DNA of 64,000 nt from Polaribacter atrinae (GCF_038023995.1 NZ_CP150660.1:1052501-1116500); one strand, 5' to 3'; counted from the stretch's first letter, positions 44,785 through 53,788 are shown. The notes: generated by a model not told the origin, from the letters alone. Program-made: numbers and translations.

Positions 44785-45663
44785 TTATACGGAATAATTC
44801 AAAAGCAGTCTATCCGAGACTAATTCTTGTTCTAAAGTTTGACCTTCCATTTGGAATCTTCTCAACATTGAACGTCCAACACTAACGAAAATTTCTTCCT
44901 CAAAAACATTTTCTGGAATTGGTAAATCGCAAAGATAATTTCCTGATTTTTTACTTCCGTCAATACTTAATGCAACTCGAACACCTTTATTTTTTGCTTT
45001 TTCAATTTCTGAAAACAAATCTTCTAATTGGAAAGATTGAGCACCATAAAGAATTCCTTGACTATGACTGTATGGTGGATCGCAATAAATTAAATCACCT
45101 TCTTTGGCTAGTTCAAAAACTTCTTTATAATCTGCGTGAATAAAATTTACATTTTTCATTCGTCCTTTCCAATTCTGAACTCTTTTCGCAAAACTGTCAA
45201 CTGAAATAGGTGTATGAGGTCCACAAGGTGTACTCATATAACCATCACTTTTTCTAAAGCGAACGATTCCACCATAACAAGATCTTGTTAAAAACAAAAA
45301 ATCTTTACCATTGTGATTTGCATTAAAAGATGCTTTTACACTTTCATAAACTTCCTTTTTATTCTCACCATTTAATTTGTTTCTACTCTCTGCATACCAA
45401 TCAATTAATCCGTTTGGATCGGACTTTAATTGTTGCCAAATTTCAATTAATGGCAAAAATGCATCAGAACCAACACCAATATTTGGAGCAACTGTTGCCA
45501 TTACAGCACCACTACCAAGAAAAGGCTCATAAAAAGTATTAAAATCAGTTGGAAAAAATCTTGCAATTTCAGATGCAAATCTTTGTTTATTGCCAACCCA
45601 TTTCAATAATTGACTTTTAGGCGGTGTGTAAGTAGCAAATTTGCTATCGAGTGTCAACTGCAT
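44785..45663 (-). CDS. D12-class (Dam-like) N6-adenine DNA methyltransferase of a type II R-M system (cassette 25)
   Basis: A 292-residue alpha-class adenine methylase. LLKWVGNKQRFASEIARFFP at 19-38 and YEPFLGSGAVMATVAP at 45-60 are the SAM-binding motifs. Motif IV CDPPYSHSQG lies near 192, with FLFLTRSCYGGIVRFRKSDG between them. Its specificity is unknown; Dam-like enzymes often methylate GATC. It is encoded on the minus strand, against almost every other gene in the array, and divergently from the controller and endonuclease across an 83-bp gap holding a dyad operator. The stop codon lies 5 bp from the cassette core. Confidence 0.92.
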   Translation of the reverse strand: MQLTLDSKFATYTPPKSQLLKWVGNKQRFASEIARFFPTDFNTFYEPFLGSGAVMATVAPNIGVGSDAFLPLIEIWQQLKSDPNGLIDWYAESRNKLNGENKKEVYESVKASFNANHNGKDFLFLTRSCYGGIVRFRKSDGYMSTPCGPHTPISVDSFAKRVQNWKGRMKNVNFIHADYKEVFELAKEGDLIYCDPPYSHSQGILYGAQSFQLEDLFSEIEKAKNKGVRVALSIDGSKKSGNYLCDLPIPENVFEEEIFVSVGRSMLRRFQMEGQTLEQELVSDRLLLNYSV

Positions 45664-45702
45664 AATTAAGAATTTTGGTAAATGTAATATTAATTATGTC
45701 CT

Positions 45703-45734
45703 TATCCTAATATCGGATATCCGAAAATAGGATA
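45703..45734. promoter_or_regulatory. C-box-like operator between methylase and controller/endonuclease
   Basis: A 32-bp dyad: outer arms TATCCTA and TAGGATA, inner palindrome CGGATATCCG, all sharing one centre at 45718.5. It lies 12 bp before the controller's GTG start and 39 bp from the methylase start, where a C-protein dimer pair would bind to control both directions. Confidence 0.72.
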
Positions 45735-45746
45735 TATTTTAGCATT

Positions 45747-45998
45747 GTGAATAAAAAAACACTCAAAAAAGGACAAATTGCACTTACAAAGACTTTATAC
45801 AGTCTACGTATGGGAGCTGGCTTAAAACAAACTGATTTAGCTAATCTTTTAGATGTTCCACAATCTTTTGTAAGTAAGATTGAAACTGGAGAGAGAGGAT
45901 TAGATTTAGTAGAATTAAAAATAGTTGTTGAGGCTATGGGAGCAACTTTAGCTGAATTTGTTATTGAATTTGAAAAAAACGTAAATGAAAGCAAATAA
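45747..45998 (+). CDS. C-protein-like XRE regulator of the type II R-M system
   Basis: 83 residues, GTG start at 45747. HTH_3 domain: GLKQTDLANLLDVPQSFVSK and the sister helix IETGERGLDLVELKIVVEAM. Size and place, directly before and overlapping (by 14 bp) the endonuclease, fit control proteins that delay endonuclease production after entry into a new host. Only 12 bp separate the dyad from the start, so the transcript may be nearly leaderless, as with many C-proteins. Confidence 0.86.
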   Translation: MNKKTLKKGQIALTKTLYSLRMGAGLKQTDLANLLDVPQSFVSKIETGERGLDLVELKIVVEAMGATLAEFVIEFEKNVNESK

Positions 45999-46836
45999 TA
46001 AATTTGAAAACCTTGATTTGGAGTTTTGGGCTAATATTAAGTTACTTAATCAAAGATTAGGTTATACAATAAGAAAAACTAAAAAAAATCCAGAAGGAGG
46101 TTTTGTTGTACCAAGTGTTGAAGACATCAAAAGAGTTTTTTCAGAAGAAGGTTTGTCAACCAAAAGACTAATCGAAAAAGATAACCTAACCGATTTTGGT
46201 AAGTTGGTAGTTGAGTATATGGAATTTAGAGGAGACATTTTGACTAACATTGTTCAGCCAAATCTTATGAATAAAGACCAAGCCAAAAAACTGTTCTACG
46301 AAATGAAAAAAGCAAACAAACCAAAGTGTCCGCTTCCAATGAACAAACAAAAGGACGAAAAAAGAGATCACTCTTTTTTAACAGGTTTGGTTAATATGAT
46401 TGTCGAAAAAAACAAGGGCGAGTTAGAGTGTGATTACGATCCAAAAGAACTGACTGCAATAACCAAAGATGGATTTCCAATAAGAACTTTATCTCGTAGA
46501 GTAGATGGTGCGTTTCCATCTGTTATCGATCCAAAAGCAATTTGGGAAATTAAAGAATATTACTATACAACTACATTTGGTAGTCGAGTTGCTGACGGAG
46601 TTTATGAAACTCAATTAGATGGCTGGGAATTATGGGAAACTAAAGAGAATACAGGAATTGAAGTAAAACACTACCTATTCGTTGATGACCATTTTACTTG
46701 GTGGATAAAAGGTCGTTCTTATCTTTGTCGTTTAATTGATACAATACATATGGGATTAGTAACAGAAGTGATTTTCGGAAAAGAAGTTGTGACAAGATTA
46801 CCCGAAATAGTTAAGTCTTGGGCTATCGATGAATAA
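45985..46836 (+). CDS. Putative type II restriction endonuclease (PD-(D/E)XK)
   Basis: 283 residues. The likely active site is RRVDGAFPSV near 172 (Asp) with IWEIKEYYYTTTFGSRVADG near 187 (Glu-x-Lys), a PD-(D/E)XK arrangement inside a protein otherwise unlike any I can name. The gene overlaps the C-protein gene, and the methylase lies in divergent orientation, giving a complete type II set in one cassette. The N-terminal helical part (1-150, e.g. EDIKRVFSEEGLSTKRLIEK) is probably involved in recognition or dimer contact. Role inferred mainly from context plus the motif. Confidence 0.78.
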   Translation: MKANNKFENLDLEFWANIKLLNQRLGYTIRKTKKNPEGGFVVPSVEDIKRVFSEEGLSTKRLIEKDNLTDFGKLVVEYMEFRGDILTNIVQPNLMNKDQAKKLFYEMKKANKPKCPLPMNKQKDEKRDHSFLTGLVNMIVEKNKGELECDYDPKELTAITKDGFPIRTLSRRVDGAFPSVIDPKAIWEIKEYYYTTTFGSRVADGVYETQLDGWELWETKENTGIEVKHYLFVDDHFTWWIKGRSYLCRLIDTIHMGLVTEVIFGKEVVTRLPEIVKSWAIDE

Positions 46837-46845
46837 ATAACGATT

Positions 46846-46978
46846 TGCCAACACCGTGTATAATTCATTGCTAGTTATAGCCTACTTACGAAAGTCCTCG
46901 CGGACTTTCTATCTGTGATTTATTTGCTAACTTTAGTGCTTGAAACACGCAACGAAATCATACACAAAACCGTTGTAA
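46846..46978 (+). repeat. attC-like site 25
   Basis: Inverse core TGCCAAC at 46846-46852, core GTTGTAA at 46972-46978. Hairpin GAAAGTCC-TCGC-GGACTTTC at 46890-46909. Confidence 0.88.
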
Positions 46979-47005
46979 GCAAGCTAAACCGAACAAACTC
47001 ACAGA

Positions 47006-48346
47006 ATGGAATTATTAACTAAATTTATCGATGATGCTAAAATAGATGACGAAGAATTCTTCGAATATGTCCAAGAAGCTGACAATGATGAATTAGCTGA
47101 ATTTGTACAATTATTTAATGAAGTAATTGATAATTCTTATTCAGAAGAAAAAAGTAATAACAAATTTAATTTTATTGCAAATTCAACTTTGAGTGGATTA
47201 TCATTTCCTTGTGGAGAAATAGATTGTAAAATAAATAGTATTTATTCACTTGCAAGAAATGCTATTTTATATGCGGACACAGTTTACTTACAAAATCCAT
47301 TTGCTCAATACGTAAAGCATAAAGAATTTAATGATAAATTAAGACAAGATTTAATTGGAGATTTAATTGTATTAAGTTACATAAGACCTTTACTTGAAGA
47401 AAAAATATTTAAAATAGCAGTTTCTAAAGTTCATTATTGTCACGATTGCTATACAAGATTTCAAGAAAATTACCTTCAAACATTTGATTGGAATCTAAAG
47501 ACTGTTGAACCTTTAATCGCAGATTACTTAATTGAAAATGTAGATTTTCACTTACTTTGGGGTGTTGAAAGTATTGGTATAGAAATTTCAGGAAATAATG
47601 ATTTATTGAATCATCCAATGGTTGTTAATTTCATAAAATACGTTCCCGAAAACTTAAAAAGTAAAGCAAGAAAAGGAGAAAGAATTAAGTTAAACAATTC
47701 GGATATAAAAAATTCTGGAATTACTAATTACCTACTTAACGAAATTGAAAAAAACTTATCAATTCAAGATTTTTATTCAACTTATTATTCTTGTCACGTT
47801 TTGACTGATAGAGAATTTGATATTAAACTTCTAAAACTAATAAATAAAGACATTTACGAACAAAATGCAAGACAAGGAGAAATAATTAAAAACCTTAATC
47901 ATTTAGTTCCCTTCATCGATGAAGTTCCAATAGAGAAACTTATAACAATGAGGAAAAATGAAGGAGAATCATTTCAAGTTTATCGTGACAAAGTCAATAG
48001 TCTTTCTAAAAACAATATCCTAACGATTCAAGATTCTAAACAAATTTATCAAGACGAAATTAGACCAGAATTGAATAAAATAAATTTGACATTAAAAAAT
48101 AATAAAAAAGTATTATGGGGAAATATAAAATCAAATGTATTTTTAGCTTCAACTTATATTTCAACAAGTTTATTCACAGGAATATTGCCAACAAATATTG
48201 ATAAAATAGTTGCATCAGTTGGAGGTTTTGGTTTTGCTAAAAATATCGGACAAGATGTTTTGAAATTAATAAAGAAACCTGAAGTTAGAAATAATGAATT
48301 ATATTTTTTATGGAAAATAAAACAAGATAACAAAATTGAGATATAG
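47006..48346 (+). CDS. Large unknown protein (cassette 26)
   Basis: 446 residues filling one cassette. No signal peptide. Acidic start (KIDDEEFFEYVQEADNDELA), then a helical body with a possible Cys/His metal site (VHYCHDCYTRF near 138, and CGEIDCK near 72). The C-terminal segment, KSNVFLASTYISTSLFTGIL and GGFGFAKNIGQDVLKLIKKP, may form a hydrophobic hairpin or weak membrane contact. No family recognised. Its neighbours (type II R-M before, PLD nuclease after) make a defence-related role worth testing, but this is context only. Confidence 0.65.
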   Translation: MELLTKFIDDAKIDDEEFFEYVQEADNDELAEFVQLFNEVIDNSYSEEKSNNKFNFIANSTLSGLSFPCGEIDCKINSIYSLARNAILYADTVYLQNPFAQYVKHKEFNDKLRQDLIGDLIVLSYIRPLLEEKIFKIAVSKVHYCHDCYTRFQENYLQTFDWNLKTVEPLIADYLIENVDFHLLWGVESIGIEISGNNDLLNHPMVVNFIKYVPENLKSKARKGERIKLNNSDIKNSGITNYLLNEIEKNLSIQDFYSTYYSCHVLTDREFDIKLLKLINKDIYEQNARQGEIIKNLNHLVPFIDEVPIEKLITMRKNEGESFQVYRDKVNSLSKNNILTIQDSKQIYQDEIRPELNKINLTLKNNKKVLWGNIKSNVFLASTYISTSLFTGILPTNIDKIVASVGGFGFAKNIGQDVLKLIKKPEVRNNELYFLWKIKQDNKIEI

Positions 48347-48356
48347 AAAAGCCTGC

Positions 48357-48488
48357 TTACAACACCGTATAAAATTAATTGCTGGTTTTAGCCTATTTAC
48401 GAAAGTCCTCGCGGACTTTCTATCTGTGATTTATTTGCTAACTTTAGTACTTAAAACACGCAACTAATCTTATACAAACACGTTAGGT
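48357..48488 (+). repeat. attC-like site 26
   Basis: Inverse core TTACAAC at 48357-48363, core GTTAGGT at 48482-48488. Hairpin GAAAGTCC-TCGC-GGACTTTC at 48401-48420. Cassette 26 begins GTTGTAAGCAAGC and ends GCCTGCTTACAAC. Confidence 0.88.
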
Positions 48489-48512
48489 GCAAGCAAAAAC
48501 AAACGACAGTAA

Positions 48513-50102
48513 ATGAAAACAACTTTCCTCGGAAACGGACTCGATTCAGGTAAAAAAAATAATGTCGGAAAACAACTTGCTAAATCTTTTGAAAGTAAAG
48601 ATTATAAGAAATTTTATGGTTTTGTTGCTTTCGCAACTCTTTCAGGATTTAAACCTTTTATGTCAGAGCTTGAAATAGCAAAATCAAATTACGAAGAAAT
48701 CAAATTATTTATTGGTATTGACCATAAAATTACTAGCGAAGAAGCACTTGAGTTTTTATTAAAAGAAAATATAGAAACTTATATTTATTACGATGAAGAT
48801 AATCATCGAAAAATTTATCACCCAAAATTATTCTTGTTTGAAGGTAACAATACTTCCAGAATAATCATAGGTTCCTCAAACCTTACTCATCAAGCACTTT
48901 ATTCCAATGTAGAAGCATCAATCCAATTAGACCTTGAATTAGATGACTTAAATACACTTACAGAAATTAAAGACTATTATTCAAGTCTTTTAGACCTTTC
49001 TTCACCTAACTTAAAATTACTTTCAAACGAGTATTTAGAACTTTTAAAAAAACAAGGTCTACTATCTAATGGAGATAATGATGAAGAAGACAATGACGAT
49101 GATGACCACAGAACTAAAAAGAAATATGAATATGACAAAAAGTTTACTGAAAGTGATAAAGAAAAATTTAATACAATATTAGAGAGGTATCTTTTATATA
49201 AACAAACCAAAAGACCTGATGGAATAGTAAGTAAACACGCAAAGGACAGGGAATTATTTAGGTGGTATCAAAAAATGCACGCTTTATACAATCAAGATAA
49301 TAATTCTCTACCTTTTGTTTATTTCGAAAGATTACTAGAAGCTGATTTTCCTTTTGATGGTATAGGTCGCAAAAGAAAACAATTACTTAAATGGAAAGAA
49401 GATTTTCAAAAAGTTCTTGAATATAAAAACAAAGTTGACCCAGATAAAAAATACACATATGTTCCTCAATTTAAGAATAAATCGAATGAATATTATGAAG
49501 TAGGTTTATGGTGTGCTCAACAAAAACAAAGAAGAAAAGGAAACAAGAATTATGGAATGGAATGGAGTCAATTTGAGGAAGATAAAATGAATTCTATAAA
49601 TTTTGTTTGGGATGTTTCTACTTTAGGTTTCAGAACAACAGAAGATAAATGGTCAGATACTTATGTAGAATTAGAAAATTATTACTCAAACAAAAAAAAC
49701 TACAAAACAGTTCCTTCTCAAAAAACATACATTGGTCATTGGTTAAGTGACCAAATGTCATTTAAAACAAGACAAGACAGAGAAAACAGAAATGATTTAT
49801 TGAGCATTGAAAAAGAAAAAATGTTAGGAAAACTTCTTAATGAAAATGGTGTAGAATGGGAATGGAGAAAACAAAAAGAAAGAGAAAGTATTCAAAGTAA
49901 AATTAAAAGTTGGCAATTTGTAGAAAAACTAAAAAACGAAGGAAAAATAAAAGAGTTTAGAGAGCAAAATCCAAAAGTCTTAAAAAAATACAGAGATGAT
50001 GTAGCTCAATTAAGAAGCCATACAAAAAGGTGGAATAATGAAAAAAATAAATGGAAATATGAACTTGTTGACAAAGTAGGATTTCCATATAAGAAAGAAT
50101 AA
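48513..50102 (+). CDS. PLD-family nuclease with helicase-associated (HA) DNA-binding repeats (cassette 27)
   Basis: 529 residues. The N-terminal PLD domain has IYHPKLFLFEG near 101 and RIIIGSSNLTHQALYSNVEA near 115, the HxK...GSSN set of phospholipase-D-type nucleases such as BfiI/NgoFVII-like restriction enzymes. A very acidic linker follows (DNDEEDNDDDDH, about 188-200). The C-terminal half carries W-rich stretches, YYEVGLWCAQQKQRRKGNKN near 328, MNSINFVWDVS and TYIGHWLSDQMSFK, like helicase-associated (HA) repeats that bind DNA. Only one HxK motif is visible, so dimerisation is expected. No helicase or methylase accompanies it in the cassette. Confidence 0.75.
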   Translation: MKTTFLGNGLDSGKKNNVGKQLAKSFESKDYKKFYGFVAFATLSGFKPFMSELEIAKSNYEEIKLFIGIDHKITSEEALEFLLKENIETYIYYDEDNHRKIYHPKLFLFEGNNTSRIIIGSSNLTHQALYSNVEASIQLDLELDDLNTLTEIKDYYSSLLDLSSPNLKLLSNEYLELLKKQGLLSNGDNDEEDNDDDDHRTKKKYEYDKKFTESDKEKFNTILERYLLYKQTKRPDGIVSKHAKDRELFRWYQKMHALYNQDNNSLPFVYFERLLEADFPFDGIGRKRKQLLKWKEDFQKVLEYKNKVDPDKKYTYVPQFKNKSNEYYEVGLWCAQQKQRRKGNKNYGMEWSQFEEDKMNSINFVWDVSTLGFRTTEDKWSDTYVELENYYSNKKNYKTVPSQKTYIGHWLSDQMSFKTRQDRENRNDLLSIEKEKMLGKLLNENGVEWEWRKQKERESIQSKIKSWQFVEKLKNEGKIKEFREQNPKVLKKYRDDVAQLRSHTKRWNNEKNKWKYELVDKVGFPYKKE

Positions 50103-50110
50103 ATGCCTGC

Positions 50111-50241
50111 ACCTAACACCGTATATAATTTATTGCTAGTTCTAGCCTACTTACGAAAATTCTCGCGGATTTTCTATTCGGTTTTTATTTACTAAATTAC
50201 GTGCTAAACCACGCAACAAACCATATACAAACACGTTGTGT
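50111..50241 (+). repeat. attC-like site 27
   Basis: Inverse core ACCTAAC at 50111-50117, core GTTGTGT at 50235-50241. Hairpin GAAAATTC-TCGC-GGATTTTC at 50155-50174, with one mismatch (an uncompensated change from GAAAATCC). Confidence 0.87.
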
Positions 50242-50382
50242 GTAATGTAAAAATCGTGCTAAAATTGAACATTTGAACTAAAAAAGCCAGCCACACAAAC
50301 AGCACATTTATTTTTTTTGCCAACGCGAAAAGCCAACGCAAAAAAAAATAAAAGAGCTGTTTTTTGCCAACGCTCGGAATAA
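50242..50382 (+). repeat. Shared 5' flank of R-M cassettes 16 and 28, second copy
   Basis: Nearly the same as 33972-34110, including GTGCTAAAATTGAACATTTG and the inverted pair around GCCAACGC. It precedes a type IIG enzyme here, without the HTH regulator present in cassette 16. Confidence 0.82.
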
Positions 50383-50413
50383 TATTAAATTTGAGAAAAA
50401 AGATTAAAACTTT

Positions 50414-53400
50414 ATGAGCTTATTTCAGAACTCTGTTCTAAACAAATATTTAAAAGGATTGGAGTCCGAAAAAGTCAATCAAGCTTATGAGCGATTCACA
50501 AGCCATTTCCATAATCCGACCATTCAAGAAAATATCCGAAATTCCAAAGAGGAACAATATCAAGGCGAATTTCTAATTGACCTTTTTGTAAACGTATTTG
50601 GATACGTTAAAAACCCAACACCTGACTTTAATCTCACAACGGAATTAAAAAACATAAAAGGCTCTAAAAAAACTGATGGAGCAATTCTAAAAGGAGAAAA
50701 AGCACTCGCAGTAATTGAACTAAAAGGAACAAATACAACCGATTTAAGCAAAGTAGAAACCCAAGCTTTTGGCTATAAAAATAACCAACCAGGTTGTAAA
50801 TATGTTATTACTTCCAACTTTGAGAAGTTGCGTTTTTACATTGACAATGCAGTAGATTTTGAAGAATTTAATCTTTTTCAACTCACAAAAGAACGTTTTG
50901 ACATTCTTTGGCTTTGTCTTTCATCAGAATATCTTTTAAAAGACATTCCCAAAAAGATTAAAGACGAATCCCTAACCCAAGAGGAGAATATTACCAAAAA
51001 ATTATACAAAGATTACGCTTCTTTCAGAAACGAGATTTTTGATGCAATACAAAATGAAAATCCTGAATACGACAAGCTTACTTTATTCAAGAAAACACAA
51101 AAACTACTTGACCGTTTTTTATTCATCTTCTTTGCAGAAGACAGATTATTACTTCCACCAAATTCTATTCGTTCAATTGTAAACCAATGGACAGATTTGA
51201 AAGACAAATACGATGAGTATTTTCCTTTGTACGACCGATTTAAAAAGTATTTCGGTTATATGAACACAGGACACAAAGGACAACAACACAACATTTTTGC
51301 ATACAATGGTGGGCTTTTTGCACCAGACGAGATTTTAGATAACATCAAAATAAACGATGATTTACTTTACAAACACACAGTTAATTTAAGCAACTATGAT
51401 TTTGAAAGTGAAGTAAGTGTAAACATTCTTGGACACATTTTTGAACATTCGTTAAACGACATTGACGAAATTCAAGCAGAAATACAAGGAGTAGAAACAG
51501 AACAAAGCAAAACCAAACGTAAAAAAGATGGAGTTTTCTACACACCAAAATATATTACAAAATACATTGTAGATAAAACCATTGGTAAACTATGTGAGGA
51601 AAAGAAAACCAAACTTGACATACAAGAAGCCGAATACGAGAAAGAACGTAGAGGAAGACAAAAAGCCACATTAAAAAAACTAACTCAAAAATTAGAAGAT
51701 TATAGAAATTGGTTACTACAAATTACAATTTGCGACCCAGCTTGTGGTAGTGGTGCATTTTTAAACCAAGCGTTAGAATTTTTAATTGCAGAACACCAAT
51801 ATATTGATGAATTGCAAGCCAAATTGTTTGGAGATGCAATGATATTGAGTGAGGTTGAGAATGCGATTTTGGAAAATAATATTTACGGTGTAGATATTAA
51901 TGAAGAAAGTGTAGAAATAGCAAAACTTTCACTTTGGTTACGAACTGCACAAAAAGGCAGAAAATTAACCTCATTAAATAACAATATAAAATGTGGCAAC
52001 AGTTTAATAGATGACCCAATATTCGCAGGAGACAAAGCCTTTAATTGGCAAAATGAATTTCCAGAGGTTTTTTCAAAAGGTGGTTTTGATGTTATTATTG
52101 GTAATCCACCTTACGTAGATATTAAAGGTTTAGATAATGATTTAGTTAAGGTATTATTCAATACTTATAAGACAACTGAAAATAGAATTAATCTCTATTC
52201 AATATTTATAGAAAAAGGTTATGATTTAGTCAAAAAGGATGGATTTTTATCCTTTATAAACCCTAATTCAATACTTGTTAACTCATCATATACAAAGATT
52301 AGAAAATTGTTATTGGATGATATGACAAGAATAGTAAAACTACCTGATGATGTTTTTGAAGATGCAACAGTCGAAACGATAATTTTTGAATTTAGAAAAG
52401 ATTACTCAAATGACAAAGTCAATACAATTGTTTACAATAAAAGTGAAAAAATAAGTTATGTTGATGATTTGAGAACAAAAGAAATTTCAAAAGCAAATTG
52501 GAAACAAAATGAAAATTGGAACTTCAACATTTACGTAAGTCCAGAACAATTTGAGCTTTTACAAAAAATCCCTTCTAATTCTGTAGAGTTAGAAACGATT
52601 GCTGATTTTACTTTAGGAATAACACCTTATGACAAATATAGAGGTCATTCACAAGAAATTATTAAATCAAGAGCGTTTCATTCAAAAACAAAAGATAGCG
52701 ATATATATAAGCCATTAATAAGTGGTGGTAATATTGAACGATATTATGTTTCAGATGAAATAACGGAATATATTAAATATGGCGATTGGCTTGGAGCACC
52801 AAGAGACGAAAGGTTTTTCAAATCACCTCGTATTTTAATTCGACAGATAGTATCGGGAAAACCACCAAGAATATATGCAGGATATACAGATAAATCTCTT
52901 TATTATACTCAAATTGGATTTGGAGTTATACCAAATCCTGAAACAATTAGCGTAAAATCTTTGTTAGCTTTGATTAATTCTAACTTAATCAACTTTTATC
53001 ACAAGTATTCATTTCTTGACTTGGAAAAAGAACTTTTTCAAAAAATACTAATTGCCAACTGTAAAAAGTTCCCTATTTCAAACAGATTGCTTAAAGAACC
53101 CAATCTTTTCAATCAAATAATTGAAAAAATGATTGAATTAAAAGAACAAGAAAATTTATTGATTAATAACTTTATTGAGTTATTCGAGTCCAAATTATCC
53201 ATCAATAAACCTTCAAAGAAACTTCAAAATTGGAATATATTAGATTTTGGCAGTCTATTAAAAGAGTTTAAAAAATTAAAAGTAAAATTGAGTTTAGAAG
53301 AAGAAGCTGAATGGATGCAGTATTTTAAAGGACAAAAGCAAAAAGCGGAAATAGTAAAAACTGAAATTGAAAAAACCGAAATAGAAATTGACCAAATGGT

Positions 53401-53461
53401 TTATGAATTGTATGGATTATCGGAAAATGAAATTAAAATAGTAGAAAATGCCAACGCATAA
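50414..53461 (+). CDS. Solo Eco57I-like type IIG restriction-modification enzyme (cassette 28)
   Basis: 1015 residues. N-terminal nuclease: KKTDGAIL near 85 and VIELKGT near 100. Adenine methylase: FYTPKYITKYIVDKTI, motif I CDPACGSGAFLNQALE near 440, motif IV IGNPPYVDIKG near 564. C-terminal target recognition and coiled coil (KGQKQKAEIVKTEIEKTEIE) near the end. As a single chain it could both modify and cut; no partner gene is in the cassette. The final residues NANA and the DNA behind them are shared with the end of the cassette 16 Res gene. Confidence 0.92.
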   Translation: MSLFQNSVLNKYLKGLESEKVNQAYERFTSHFHNPTIQENIRNSKEEQYQGEFLIDLFVNVFGYVKNPTPDFNLTTELKNIKGSKKTDGAILKGEKALAVIELKGTNTTDLSKVETQAFGYKNNQPGCKYVITSNFEKLRFYIDNAVDFEEFNLFQLTKERFDILWLCLSSEYLLKDIPKKIKDESLTQEENITKKLYKDYASFRNEIFDAIQNENPEYDKLTLFKKTQKLLDRFLFIFFAEDRLLLPPNSIRSIVNQWTDLKDKYDEYFPLYDRFKKYFGYMNTGHKGQQHNIFAYNGGLFAPDEILDNIKINDDLLYKHTVNLSNYDFESEVSVNILGHIFEHSLNDIDEIQAEIQGVETEQSKTKRKKDGVFYTPKYITKYIVDKTIGKLCEEKKTKLDIQEAEYEKERRGRQKATLKKLTQKLEDYRNWLLQITICDPACGSGAFLNQALEFLIAEHQYIDELQAKLFGDAMILSEVENAILENNIYGVDINEESVEIAKLSLWLRTAQKGRKLTSLNNNIKCGNSLIDDPIFAGDKAFNWQNEFPEVFSKGGFDVIIGNPPYVDIKGLDNDLVKVLFNTYKTTENRINLYSIFIEKGYDLVKKDGFLSFINPNSILVNSSYTKIRKLLLDDMTRIVKLPDDVFEDATVETIIFEFRKDYSNDKVNTIVYNKSEKISYVDDLRTKEISKANWKQNENWNFNIYVSPEQFELLQKIPSNSVELETIADFTLGITPYDKYRGHSQEIIKSRAFHSKTKDSDIYKPLISGGNIERYYVSDEITEYIKYGDWLGAPRDERFFKSPRILIRQIVSGKPPRIYAGYTDKSLYYTQIGFGVIPNPETISVKSLLALINSNLINFYHKYSFLDLEKELFQKILIANCKKFPISNRLLKEPNLFNQIIEKMIELKEQENLLINNFIELFESKLSINKPSKKLQNWNILDFGSLLKEFKKLKVKLSLEEEAEWMQYFKGQKQKAEIVKTEIEKTEIEIDQMVYELYGLSENEIKIVENANA

Positions 53462-53591
53462 GCCATACACATTTGCAATTCGCTTCGGCCACCACATAAG
53501 TCAAAAATTGCAAAAGAGTATGTCTTGCCAACGCTCAATTCAGAACTAAATAACAAACATCGGAAAACCAAGCAGAACGCAAAAACACTAC
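53462..53591 (+). repeat. Shared 3' flank of R-M cassettes, copy C
   Basis: Third copy of the flank at 16505 and 38816, with the same closing ACACTACACACAAC as cassette 16. Confidence 0.82.
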
Positions 53592-53788
53592 ACACAACAA
53601 CGTGTATAAAACATAGCTATTACAGGCTTTCCGAGAGGTTTTTGCTTATTTATTAAGTCCGCCAAATTTTTATTTTTGTATATTTAGAATTTAAAAGATA
53701 AATAGAAAAAATAAAAATTCGGCTAGTGCTAAATCCGAAAAGTTAGCGTTTATTTATACGCTACGTTTCATACACAAGACCGTTGTAT
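53592..53788 (+). repeat. attC-like site 28 (long type)
   Basis: Inverse core ACACAAC at 53592-53598, core GTTGTAT at 53782-53788; 197 bp, nearly the same as sites 3 and 16. Confidence 0.85.
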
